64,000 nucleotides of DNA from Verrucomicrobiota bacterium (lineage in GTDB: Bacteria; Verrucomicrobiota; Verrucomicrobiia; Limisphaerales; JACRJZ01). The stretch is from contig JACRJZ010000168.1 in assembly GCA_016219875.1 (NCBI GenBank), forward strand, positions 1 to 64,000. The letters are read 5' to 3'. The position numbers were made by a program, and so were the translations under genes. Below, piece after piece: positions 51,921 to 59,735 of this stretch (the first letter of the stretch is position 1; each line of letters starts with the position of its first letter). The notes below the pieces were generated by a model, which had not been told where the DNA came from, did not search any database, and worked only from the letters and a program-made list of their open reading frames with translations.

Positions 51921-53345
51921 ATGTCTGCCGTCATCTCTGCCAACTCCATTCCGCTTCCCGATCCGCCGGCCGAACTGGTCCGCCAACCGTTGGTGCTGAA
52001 CCAGCGCCCGCTCGGTTGGATCTCGGATCGCGTCGCCGCCGTCACCGAAGGCCCCGCGCCGCTGTGGTGGAAGGTTTCCTTCGGCATCAGCTTCCTCGTG
52101 ATGCTGATGTGTTTTTCGATGATCGGCTACCTGATCTCGACCGGCGTGGGCGTGTGGGGCAACCGCCACCCCGTCATGTGGGCCTGGGACATCGTGAACT
52201 TCGTCTGGTGGATCGGCATTGGCCACGCCGGCACGCTGATCTCCGCGATCCTCTTCCTCCTCCGCCAGCGCTGGCGCACGTCGATCAACCGCGCCGCCGA
52301 GGCCATGACCATTTTCGCGGTAATGTGCGCCATGATCTTCCCGCTCATCCACGTCGGCCGGGTGTGGTTTGCCTGGTGGCTCTTTCCGATTCCGAACGCC
52401 AACTCCGTCTGGCCGCAGTTCCGCTCGCCGCTGATGTGGGACGTGTTCGCCGTCTCGACCTACTTCACCGTCTCGACGCTGTTCTGGTACGTGGGTCTGC
52501 TGCCGGACCTGGCCACGATGCGCGACCGCGCCAAGACGAAGCTGCGCAAAATTCTTTACGGGCTGTTCGCGCTGGGCTGGACCGGCTCGAACCGCCACTG
52601 GAACAATTACGAGAAGGCTTACCTGATCCTGGCTGGCTTGAGCACGCCGCTCGTGCTGTCCGTCCACTCGATCGTGTCGTTGGACTTCTCCGTGTCGCAG
52701 CTTCCCGGCTGGCACACGACGATCTTTCCGCCCTACTTCGTGGCGGGCGCGATCTTCAGCGGCTTCGGCATGGTGCTGACGCTGCTGATCCCGTTGCGCG
52801 CGGTCTGCAAGCTGGAAGAGGTCATCACCATGCGGCACATCGACCTCATGTGCAAAGTCACGCTGGCCACCGGCAGTATCGTGGGCTACGCCTACGGCAT
52901 GGAGTTCTTCATCGCGTGGTACAGCGGCAATCCCTACGAGCGGTTCTGCTTCGTCAACCGCGCCTTCGGTCCCTACTGGTGGGCTTACTGGGCCATGATC
53001 TCCTGCAACGTGCTCGTGCCGCAGCTTTTCTGGTTCAAGAAGATCAAACGGAACCTCGTCATCGTTTTCATCATCTCGATCCTGGTGAACATCGGCATGT
53101 GGTTCGAGCGGTTCGTCATCATCGCGACCTCGTTGCACCGCGACTTCATGCCGTCGAACTGGGGCTACTACAAGCCGACCTTCGTCGATGTCTGCACCTA
53201 CATGGGGACGTTCGGGCTGTTCTTCACCTGCTTCCTCTTGTTCCTGCGCTTCGTGCCCATGATCGCCATGTCCGAAGTCAAAGGCATCACCCCGCAGGCC
53301 GATCCGCATCACCCACTCGGCGGCGCGAAAGGAGGGCCGCGCTGA
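51921..53345 (+). CDS. actC: Alternative complex III quinol-oxidising membrane subunit ActC (NrfD-like)
   Basis: Polytopic NrfD/PsrC-family protein, 474 aa, about ten membrane helices, which binds and oxidises menaquinol. Typical features are WKVSFGISFLVMLMCFSMIG, the MWAWDIVNFVWWIGIGHAGT segment with conserved His and Gly, and HSIVSLDFSVSQLPGWHTTI with the conserved Ser/Asp/His pattern of this family. ATG 51921 follows the heptamer array by 8 bases with no evident Shine-Dalgarno. Its TGA overlaps the actD ATG by one base. Confidence 0.94.
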   Translation: MSAVISANSIPLPDPPAELVRQPLVLNQRPLGWISDRVAAVTEGPAPLWWKVSFGISFLVMLMCFSMIGYLISTGVGVWGNRHPVMWAWDIVNFVWWIGIGHAGTLISAILFLLRQRWRTSINRAAEAMTIFAVMCAMIFPLIHVGRVWFAWWLFPIPNANSVWPQFRSPLMWDVFAVSTYFTVSTLFWYVGLLPDLATMRDRAKTKLRKILYGLFALGWTGSNRHWNNYEKAYLILAGLSTPLVLSVHSIVSLDFSVSQLPGWHTTIFPPYFVAGAIFSGFGMVLTLLIPLRAVCKLEEVITMRHIDLMCKVTLATGSIVGYAYGMEFFIAWYSGNPYERFCFVNRAFGPYWWAYWAMISCNVLVPQLFWFKKIKRNLVIVFIISILVNIGMWFERFVIIATSLHRDFMPSNWGYYKPTFVDVCTYMGTFGLFFTCFLLFLRFVPMIAMSEVKGITPQADPHHPLGGAKGGPR

Positions 53346-53914
53346 TGAATGCGGAATGCGGAATGCGGAATGCGGAACCAAGCCCCGGCATCAAATACGG
53401 CCTGCTGGCGGAATACGACACCGCCGCCGCCATCATGCACGCCGCGGAAACGATCCGCGACGCCGGCTTCCGGCGCTGGGACGTGTTCACCCCCTTCCCC
53501 ATCCACGGCATGAACGACGCGATGGGCCTCAAGAACTCCAAGGTCGGCTGGTTCTCCTTCATCGGCGGCGCCACCGGTTACACGCTGGGCATGTTGATGA
53601 TTTGGTACATGAACGCGCACGACTACGCGCTGACCGTCGGCGGCAAGCCGCTCTTCAGCCCGCACTTCGCCTTTCCTCCGAGCTACGAGCTGACGATCCT
53701 GCTTGGCTCCTTCGGCGCGATCTTCGGGATGCTCTTCCTGAACCGGCTCCCGCGCCTGCATCACCCGCTGCTTAAGCACCGCCGCTTCGCCCGCGCCACC
53801 CACGACGGCTTCTTCCTGGTGATCGAATGCACCGACGCGAAGTACTCCGAAACCGAAACCCGCACGCTGCTCGAAGCCACCGGCAGCCGGCACATCGAGG
53901 TGATTGAGGAATAG
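53345..53914 (+). CDS. actD: Alternative complex III membrane subunit ActD
   Basis: 189-aa subunit with two membrane helices (about 74-97 and 116-135), containing YGLLAEYDTAAAIMHAAETI, DVFTPFPIHGMND and the FSFIGGATGYTLGMLMIWY helix, typical of ActD (DUF3341). The first 12 residues (MNAECGMRNAEP) are encoded by four tandem GAATGCG units, so the repeat supplies the start codon and N-terminus; normal ActD begins close to GIKYGLLAEY. It may be translated by coupling with actC (TGATG). Confidence 0.9.
   Translation: MNAECGMRNAEPSPGIKYGLLAEYDTAAAIMHAAETIRDAGFRRWDVFTPFPIHGMNDAMGLKNSKVGWFSFIGGATGYTLGMLMIWYMNAHDYALTVGGKPLFSPHFAFPPSYELTILLGSFGAIFGMLFLNRLPRLHHPLLKHRRFARATHDGFFLVIECTDAKYSETETRTLLEATGSRHIEVIEE
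53346..53375. repeat. Heptanucleotide array (GAATGCG, 4 units) at the actD start
   Basis: GAATGCG repeated four times without error, followed by GAA, lying inside the first codons of actD. Confidence 0.85.
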
Positions 53915-53915
53915 T

Positions 53916-54560
53916 ATGCGCACCTTCCTGGCAGCCTTGGCACTCGCGGTGGCGCTCGTGGTGGGCGTGCTCGGCTTTCGCGGCGACCTCAAGCGCCAGC
54001 CCCCGCTGGAAATCTTCCCCGACATGAAGCGGCAGATGAAGCTCCGCCCGCAGGCGACCGCGGCCTTCTTTGGCGACGGACGCAGTTCGCGCGAGTTCGT
54101 GCCCGGCACGGTCGCCCGCAGCACGCCCCTCAAGGTCGGCGACCAGCTCGTGTATCCGTTCGAAGACGCGCCGGTGAACACCGGTCGCCTGCCCGGCACG
54201 ACGACGAACTTCATCGACGCCATCCCGCTGCCCGTGACCGAGGAGTTTATGGCCCGCGGGCAGCAACGATTTGAAATCAATTGCCTCCCCTGCCACGGCC
54301 CGCTGGCCGACGGCAAGGGTGTGACAAGCAAGTTCGGCTTGGCGATTGTCGGCAACCTGCACGACAAGCGCATCGTCACCATGCCGGACGGCGAGATCTT
54401 CAACACCATCACGCACGGCAAAAACCTGATGCAGGGCTACGGCGCGAACGTCGCGGTGCCGGACCGCTGGGCGGTTGTGGCCTACCTGCGCGCTCTGCAA
54501 CGCAGCCGCCTGGGGACGCTGGACGAAGTGCCGGCGGAGAAACGAGCCGGACTGAAATAA
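53916..54560 (+). CDS. actE: Alternative complex III monoheme cytochrome c subunit ActE
   Basis: 214-aa monoheme cytochrome c, membrane-anchored or lipid-anchored by its N-terminus (RTFLAALALAVALVVGVLGF). It contains the ActE hallmark PLEIFPDMKRQMKLRPQ, then one heme site CLPCH (in RFEINCLPCHGPLADGKG) and a later ...NLMQGYG region offering the axial Met. ATG 53916 lies one base after the actD stop. The stop at 54560 is one base before actF. Confidence 0.92.
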   Translation: MRTFLAALALAVALVVGVLGFRGDLKRQPPLEIFPDMKRQMKLRPQATAAFFGDGRSSREFVPGTVARSTPLKVGDQLVYPFEDAPVNTGRLPGTTTNFIDAIPLPVTEEFMARGQQRFEINCLPCHGPLADGKGVTSKFGLAIVGNLHDKRIVTMPDGEIFNTITHGKNLMQGYGANVAVPDRWAVVAYLRALQRSRLGTLDEVPAEKRAGLK

Positions 54561-54561
54561 A

Positions 54562-55857
54562 ATGAGCACTCCCAACAACACTGCCGCCCCAGCCCGCCCG
54601 CTCGACCTGTCGAAGTGGCGCACGGTGCCGAACATCGCCATCGGCATCGGCGTCGTGCTCACCGCGCTGACGGCCTTCACCAACTACCGGCAGTTCAGTT
54701 TCTCCTGGCTGCTGGCTTTCATGTTCTACCTGAGCCTCGTGCTCGGCGGATTGTTCCTGGTGATCGTCCACCATCTCTTTGACGCCGGTTGGTCCACGCC
54801 GATCCGCCGGACGGTCGAGCATATCGCCTGTCTGGCGTTTCCGTGGATGGCGATCTTCTTTCTGCCGATCCTGCTCAACGTGCTCTTCGCCGGGCCGGAA
54901 AACCTGCTTTACGAATGGATGAAACGGGACGCCCACACCGACCACGCTCTCCATGCCAAGCAGCCGCTGTTCACCAAGGCCGGGTTCTACATAGTGACGG
55001 CGGCGTGCTTCTTGATCTGGACGTTCTTGTCGCGGCGGTTCCGCTCGCTCTCCATCGCCCAGGATGCCTCGGGCGCGGCCGGCTTCACCCGCACGATGCG
55101 CTTCCACGCCGCCTGGGGCGCGTTCGGCTTCGCCCTCACGCTGTCCCTGGCGGCAATCATGTGGATGAAGGCACTCACGCACGAATGGTTCTCCACGATG
55201 TACGGCGTGTATTACTTCGCCGGCAGTGTCTGGCTCACGCTGGCCACGGTGTATGTCATCACGATGGTCCTCCAGCGCACCGGCACGCTGACCGCCGTGC
55301 TGCACGAGCACCAGTTTTACTTCCTCGGCTCGCTGTTCTTCGCCTTCACGGTGTTTTACGCCTACATCCACTTCTCGCAATACTTCATCATCTGGAACGC
55401 CAACCTGCCGGAGGAGACGTTTTGGTATCAGCTTCGCGAGCAAGGCACCTGGTGGGACATCGGCCTGGTCATCATCTTCGGCCACTTCCTGGTGCCGTTC
55501 CTGGGCCTGTTGCGGATCGACGCCAAGGTCACGTTCTGGTGGATGGTGCCGTTGTGCGCGTGGGCTTGGCTGATGCACTTCGCCGATCTCAGCTTCAACA
55601 TCATGCCCGTGCTGCATCCCGGCGGCTTCGTACTGCACTACGCCGATCTCGGCACTTGGGCGCTGATCGGTGGGGTGCTGGCGAAAGTCTGGCTCAAGGA
55701 TTTTGCCGACGCGGCGCCGTATCCGCTGCGCGACCCACGCATCAAGGAAGCCGCGGGCCACTATCGCATCGTCTCGCAGATCAGCGGCGGGGAACTGGAC
55801 GAGACGGACGGCTTGGTGGATGGCGGCATCCACACCAAGGGAAGCTCCTGCGAATGA
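54562..55857 (+). CDS. actF: Alternative complex III membrane subunit ActF (NrfD-like)
   Basis: 431-aa polytopic membrane protein paralogous to ActC, about ten helices, forming part of the membrane arm. It shows LLAFMFYLSLVLGGLFLVIV with HHLFDAGWSTPIRRT, the EWMKRDAHTDHALHAKQPLF loop typical of ActF, and HFSQYFIIWNANLPEETFWY. It ends GGIHTKGSSCE. Followed by a palindromic element of about 80 bases. Confidence 0.93.
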   Translation: MSTPNNTAAPARPLDLSKWRTVPNIAIGIGVVLTALTAFTNYRQFSFSWLLAFMFYLSLVLGGLFLVIVHHLFDAGWSTPIRRTVEHIACLAFPWMAIFFLPILLNVLFAGPENLLYEWMKRDAHTDHALHAKQPLFTKAGFYIVTAACFLIWTFLSRRFRSLSIAQDASGAAGFTRTMRFHAAWGAFGFALTLSLAAIMWMKALTHEWFSTMYGVYYFAGSVWLTLATVYVITMVLQRTGTLTAVLHEHQFYFLGSLFFAFTVFYAYIHFSQYFIIWNANLPEETFWYQLREQGTWWDIGLVIIFGHFLVPFLGLLRIDAKVTFWWMVPLCAWAWLMHFADLSFNIMPVLHPGGFVLHYADLGTWALIGGVLAKVWLKDFADAAPYPLRDPRIKEAAGHYRIVSQISGGELDETDGLVDGGIHTKGSSCE

Positions 55858-55876
55858 CGACGCGATTTCCAAAGCC

Positions 55877-55956
55877 CGTAGCGGCGTCTCGGCAGAGCGC
55901 CGCCATTCCCGAATTCCGGGCGACCAAGCACGGCGCTCTACCGAGACGCCGCTACG
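55877..55956. repeat. 80-base palindrome with 26-base arms (family 4)
   Basis: Left arm 55877-55902 (CGTAGCGGCGTCTCGGCAGA then GCGCCG) and right arm 55931-55956 are reverse complements with a single mismatch. The loop holds a smaller CCCGAATTCCGGG hairpin. Located between actF and the next operon gene. Only this copy is in the window, but its form suggests a dispersed family. Confidence 0.85.
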
Positions 55957-56005
55957 CTTCCGAGGTTCCGAAAGTGATCCTGACGAACAGTATTTCCACC
56001 GCCCC

Positions 56006-56389
56006 ATGAAGACGAACACCTCCTCCTGTTGCGACAAAGCCAAAGTGGCCGCCTGGGTCGGAGCCGTCGTCGGCACGTTTCTGCTCATGGCATTTCTCGT
56101 CAACATCATGCTCCAACAGACGGCGCCCCCGCCGGTGGACCAGGTTCGCGCAGCGGAGCGAGCCAAGGCGCGCGCGGAAGTGCTCGCCACCGGCACGGAA
56201 ACGCTGACCACCTTCGGCAAGGTGGACGAGGCGAAGGGCCTCTATCGCGTGCCCATCGAACAAGCGATGAAGGCGACCATCGCGGAGTACAAGAACCCTG
56301 CCGCGGCCCGCACCAATTTCATCGCCCGTGTCGAGAAAGCCACCGCGGTCCCTCCGAAGCCGCCGGAGAAGCCGAACGTTTACGAGTGA
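56006..56389 (+). CDS. Small single-helix membrane protein in the act-cco operon
   Basis: 127-aa protein of unknown function: a Cys pair near the N-terminus (TSSCCDKAK), one membrane helix (VAAWVGAVVGTFLLMAFLVN), then a basic/Ala-rich extramembrane part ending PPKPPEKPNVYE. It has no heme motif. ATG 56006 follows the palindromic element; the frame is open further upstream only through that repeat. It sits between actF and the CcoN-like gene, so an accessory or assembly role in the respiratory complex is plausible but not shown. Confidence 0.7.
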   Translation: MKTNTSSCCDKAKVAAWVGAVVGTFLLMAFLVNIMLQQTAPPPVDQVRAAERAKARAEVLATGTETLTTFGKVDEAKGLYRVPIEQAMKATIAEYKNPAAARTNFIARVEKATAVPPKPPEKPNVYE

Positions 56390-56403
56390 CGCCAACGAAC
56401 GAG

Positions 56404-58014
56404 ATGCAGGTTTCCCCTCTCACCGACGCCCCGGAACCCGGCGCGGCCGATGCGCCAGACCGCGCCGCGCTCCCGGAAGACCAGGACCAGTCACTTCGCG
56501 CCCCGGTGCTGCTCCTGCTGCTCAGTTCGCTCCTTTGGCTGGTCGCCGGCTCCCTCGCCTACGTCATGGCGTTCGTGAAGCTTCACGCCCCTGGCATGAT
56601 GGCCGGCGCCGCTTGGCTGACCTACGGCCGCCTTCATCCGGCTGCGACGAACGCGCTGCTCTACGGCTTCGCTTCCCAAGCTGGACTGGCCATTGCGCTG
56701 TGGATGCTGGCCCGGCTGGGCCGCGCACCATTGGCCTTTCCGAGCTTCGCCATCGTCGGCTGGTTCGTGTGGAACCTCGCCGTCCCTCTCGGCATCGGCG
56801 GTATTCTTCTTGGCGACACGACCGGCTTTGAATGGTTCGAGATGCCGCGCTACGCCTCGCCGGCGCTCTTCGCGGCCTACGCTCTAATTGCCGCCAGCGC
56901 GCTGATCACGCTGGCGAAGCGCGAAGAGCCGGCCCTCTACGTCAGCCAGTGGTTTCTGCTCGCGGCGCTTTTCTGGTTCCCGTGGGTGTGGACTGTGGGC
57001 CATCTGCTTCTCGCGTTTCATCCGCTGCGCGGCGTGATGCAGGCGGCCGTTCACGGTTGGGCCATGAACGGGGTGGCCACGCTCTGGCTCACGGCGCTCA
57101 GTCTGGCGATCATTTACTACTTCATCCCCAAGATCACCGGCGCTCCTCTCTACAGCCGCGGCTTGGCGCAATTGGGTTTCTGGACGTTTGCCATCTGTGG
57201 CGCTTGGGGTGGCCTCCGTGCCGGCACGCCGCTGCCGGCTTGGGTGGTCAGCGTCAGCGTCGCCGCCGGGGTCTCGATGATCGTCCCGCTCGTGGCCAAC
57301 GCCGCCAATTGGAGCCACACGCTGAGCGGCCAACGAAACCAGGTGATGCAAAGCCTCCCGCTCCAGTTCATCGTTGCGGCTGCGGGCAGCTACGTGCTGA
57401 CGGCCTTTCTGGGCGTCCTCACCTCCGCCCGCGGCGTGAGCAAGTTCACCGGCTTCACCTGCGTCGCCACGGCCCAGCACGTCCTGCTGATCTTCGGCGT
57501 CGTTGGTTTCGCGGTCGGCGGCGCGATCTACTACCTGGTGCCCCGCCTGGCGCAAACGGAATTCTGCTGTGACAAGGCCCCCAAGATTCATTTCTACGGA
57601 GGCCTTGCCGGACTTGGTTTGGCAACGGTTGGCTTGGTGATCGGCGGCTTGGTGCAAGGCGCCGGCCTCAGCGACGCCAGCAAGACGATGATTGAGATCA
57701 TCAAGTCCACGAAGCCCTGGCTGCAACTCAGCGCCGCTGGTTTGCTTGTGCTCACGGTCGCCAACGGTTTTCTGGCCGTGAACTTCATCGGCGTGCTGGT
57801 CAAGACGACGCGGCGCTGCGTCCTCGAATGTGTCTTGCCTGAACTTCGTGGCAGCCGGCGTCAGGAGGCTCAGACTTCCATGGAATCAGGGCTTGCTCAC
57901 GCCGGCTGCTGCGGTCTTGAAAAAGGTTTGCCCGAAACCGCTCTCCAGCCCGAACCGCCGCGCCAACCACCACCACCGGCGCTCAAGCCCGCCAAGAAGC
58001 GGAGGAGGAAATGA
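56404..58014 (+). CDS. CcoN-like (cbb3-type) oxidase subunit I lacking apparent heme b3/CuB ligands
   Basis: 536-aa polytopic protein of the CcoN family, about 12 helices. Low-spin heme b ligands appear kept: RLHPAATNALLYGF near residue 79 and ATAQHVLLIFG near 360. At the CcoN site GHNAVGF, which carries a CuB His, it reads WAMNGVATLW. The GPHHLHYT loop with two CuB His is replaced by CGAWGGLRAGTP. The HXH pair of heme b3 and heme b shows only the second His. So it may bind one heme b and not reduce O2. The C-terminus (from about 476) has an in-frame palindromic repeat (RGSRRQEAQTSMESGLAHAG) and a Pro/Lys tail. It starts 14 bases after the previous gene and overlaps the ccoO-like gene (ATGA). 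Confidence 0.8.
   Translation: MQVSPLTDAPEPGAADAPDRAALPEDQDQSLRAPVLLLLLSSLLWLVAGSLAYVMAFVKLHAPGMMAGAAWLTYGRLHPAATNALLYGFASQAGLAIALWMLARLGRAPLAFPSFAIVGWFVWNLAVPLGIGGILLGDTTGFEWFEMPRYASPALFAAYALIAASALITLAKREEPALYVSQWFLLAALFWFPWVWTVGHLLLAFHPLRGVMQAAVHGWAMNGVATLWLTALSLAIIYYFIPKITGAPLYSRGLAQLGFWTFAICGAWGGLRAGTPLPAWVVSVSVAAGVSMIVPLVANAANWSHTLSGQRNQVMQSLPLQFIVAAAGSYVLTAFLGVLTSARGVSKFTGFTCVATAQHVLLIFGVVGFAVGGAIYYLVPRLAQTEFCCDKAPKIHFYGGLAGLGLATVGLVIGGLVQGAGLSDASKTMIEIIKSTKPWLQLSAAGLLVLTVANGFLAVNFIGVLVKTTRRCVLECVLPELRGSRRQEAQTSMESGLAHAGCCGLEKGLPETALQPEPPRQPPPPALKPAKKRRRK
57839..57921. repeat. Palindromic element family 1, copy D (inside the CcoN-like gene)
   Basis: Left arm GGCAGCCGGCGTCAGGAGGC, right arm GCTTGCTCACGCCGGCTGCT. 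Diverged from copies A and B but in the same order, with the same CAGACTTCCATGGAATCAG centre and the same translated frame (RGSRRQEAQTSMESG compared with RSSRRKVASTSMKSE in copy A). Confidence 0.75.
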
Positions 58015-58751
58015 ATCGCGCCCCCCTCATCTTCCTCGGTGTCTTCGCCGCGCTGGCTTTCTCCTGGGCCGGCCTGGTGCTGGCCCCGCAAATCCAAATC
58101 GGCGGCCAGGGGCAGAAGCTCGTCCAGGGCGGCGACACGCTTTACCCCGCGCGCCGCAGCGGCATGGCCCAGCAAGGCGCGGCGGTTTATGTCTCGCTCG
58201 GCTGCGTTTATTGCCACAGCCAGCAAGTGCAGCCGCGCGAGTGGGGCTACGACAACGCCCGCGGCTGGGGCAAGCGCCGCAGCGTGGCGCAGGACTACCT
58301 CTTCGACGAGCCGGTGCAGCTTGGCGCCCGGCGCGTCGGCCCGGACCTCTCGAACGTCGGCCTGCGCTTCACGAACGAGACGTTCTTCCTCGAATTCCTC
58401 TACAACCCGCAGATGCACCATCCCGGCTCGACGATGCCGCCTTTTCCGTTTCTTTTCGACCGACGCCGGATTGGCAAAACGCCCAGCCCCGACGCGCTGA
58501 AGCTGCCGCAGCAGTTTGCACCTGAGGCCGGCTATGAAGTCGTCCCCAAGTCTGGCGCCCGCAAACTCGCGGCGTATCTGGTGAGTCTGCAAAGCGAAGC
58601 GCCGCTCTTCGAAGCCCCGTGGCCCAAAGCCAAACGCACCAACGCCCCGCCCGCCGCACTGGACACCAATGCTCCGCCCGGCACCGCGACCAATGCCGCT
58701 CCGGCCACCAACGCTTCCGCCGCCGCCGCGACCAACGCTCCGACGAAATGA
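58011..58751 (+). CDS. ccoO: CcoO-like monoheme cytochrome c
   Basis: 246-aa membrane-anchored monoheme cytochrome c of the CcoO/FixO family. It has an N-terminal helix (PLIFLGVFAALAFSWAGLVL), heme site CVYCH followed by SQQVQPREWGYD, which is characteristic of CcoO, then GARRVGPDLSNVG and HHPGSTMPPFPF with the axial Met. The C-terminus is an Ala/Pro/Thr/Asn-rich tail (repeated TNAPP/TNA units) not found in usual CcoO. Start and stop overlap the neighbours by 4 bases. Confidence 0.88.
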   Translation: MNRAPLIFLGVFAALAFSWAGLVLAPQIQIGGQGQKLVQGGDTLYPARRSGMAQQGAAVYVSLGCVYCHSQQVQPREWGYDNARGWGKRRSVAQDYLFDEPVQLGARRVGPDLSNVGLRFTNETFFLEFLYNPQMHHPGSTMPPFPFLFDRRRIGKTPSPDALKLPQQFAPEAGYEVVPKSGARKLAAYLVSLQSEAPLFEAPWPKAKRTNAPPAALDTNAPPGTATNAAPATNASAAAATNAPTK

Positions 58752-59371
58752 CGACCGACCCGACCAAGCTCATTCCGTCCGAATCTCCCGAACCCACGAC
58801 GCAGACCAAGGCGCCCCTGGGCGTCACCCAACTCCTCGTCATCGTGTTGCTGGGCTTCATGGTCTATTGGGCTTCTGGCTACATCGACGACAACGGCGGG
58901 CGCTTCGATCCGATCGTTTATGAGCCGTACGGCTCAACCAACGACCTGGCTGCGTTTTTCGCCACAGACGACGGAGCCGCCGCGCGGGGCAAGACGGTTT
59001 TCAAAACGTTCTGCGCGCCCTGCCACATGGAAAGTGGCCTGGGGGATTCCACGCGGTTCATTCCACCGCTGGCCGGCTCCGAATGGGTCAACACCGACGG
59101 CCCGAATCGGATCGTGCGCATCGTGCTCAACGGCCTTCAAGGCCCCATCACCGTGAAAGGCCAGTCCTACGGCGGCGCCGCGATGCTGCCGTGGCGCGAC
59201 GTGCTCAACGACCAGGACATCGCGGCGGTGCTCACCTACGTCCGCAGCGAATGGGGCAACAAAGGCGCTCCCGTCACCCCCGAAGACGCGAAGAAAGTCC
59301 GCGAGGCGACCGCCGCGAGGTCTGAGAACTGGACGGCGGATGAACTATTGAAGGTGCCGGACAAGGACTAG
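58748..59371 (+). CDS. Membrane-anchored class I cytochrome c
   Basis: 207-aa monoheme cytochrome c with one N-terminal helix (LGVTQLLVIVLLGFMVYWAS), heme site CAPCH (FKTFCAPCHMESGLGD), and GQSYGGAAMLPWRDVLND with the axial Met. It resembles one heme domain of CcoP or a stand-alone electron carrier. Last gene of the act-cco operon: overlaps the ccoO-like gene by 4 bases and is followed by about 108 bases without a gene, which contain a GTTCCG/CGGAAC hairpin near 59407-59427. It may pass electrons from alternative complex III to a terminal oxidase encoded elsewhere. Confidence 0.85.
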   Translation: MTTDPTKLIPSESPEPTTQTKAPLGVTQLLVIVLLGFMVYWASGYIDDNGGRFDPIVYEPYGSTNDLAAFFATDDGAAARGKTVFKTFCAPCHMESGLGDSTRFIPPLAGSEWVNTDGPNRIVRIVLNGLQGPITVKGQSYGGAAMLPWRDVLNDQDIAAVLTYVRSEWGNKGAPVTPEDAKKVREATAARSENWTADELLKVPDKD

Positions 59372-59479
59372 CGCGGCAGCGGGCAGTCCGTCTCGGCCGG
59401 CAATCGTTCCGGTTGTCGAACGGAACTGCGCCGGAACAGGCCCCTTGACTCCGCCAGAAGATGGAGGCAAGACATAGCC

Positions 59480-59710
59480 ATGAACGCGGAATACATCCAA
59501 CGGCGGCTTCGGGGCGGCTTCCGTCCGTTTACACTGCATCTGTCCGACGGGCGGAAATACGCGGTTCCGCACGCAGAGTTCATTTTGGTCACGCAACACA
59601 GCGTGGCCGTTGCCGACAAGGACGGGTACATCGAAAGTCTTGATCCTGCCCACATCGTGTCACTCAGGGACTTGGTGGTGAAAGCGGGAGCGGGCAAGTC
59701 TGGCAAGTGA
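59480..59710 (+). CDS. Small conserved protein of unknown function
   Basis: 76-aa protein, NAEYIQRRLRGGFRPFTLHL then SDGRKYAVPHAEFILVTQHS and SLDPAHIVSLRDL. The pattern (RPFTLHLSDGR, PHPEF-like, D-G-Y-I-E) recurs in short hypothetical proteins of Planctomycetes and Verrucomicrobia; the fold looks all-beta. GGAGG lies 13 bases before the ATG, rather far. No functional assignment is possible. Confidence 0.65.
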   Translation: MNAEYIQRRLRGGFRPFTLHLSDGRKYAVPHAEFILVTQHSVAVADKDGYIESLDPAHIVSLRDLVVKAGAGKSGK

Positions 59711-59735
59711 AGCAGGACGGATTCGGAATCCAATT

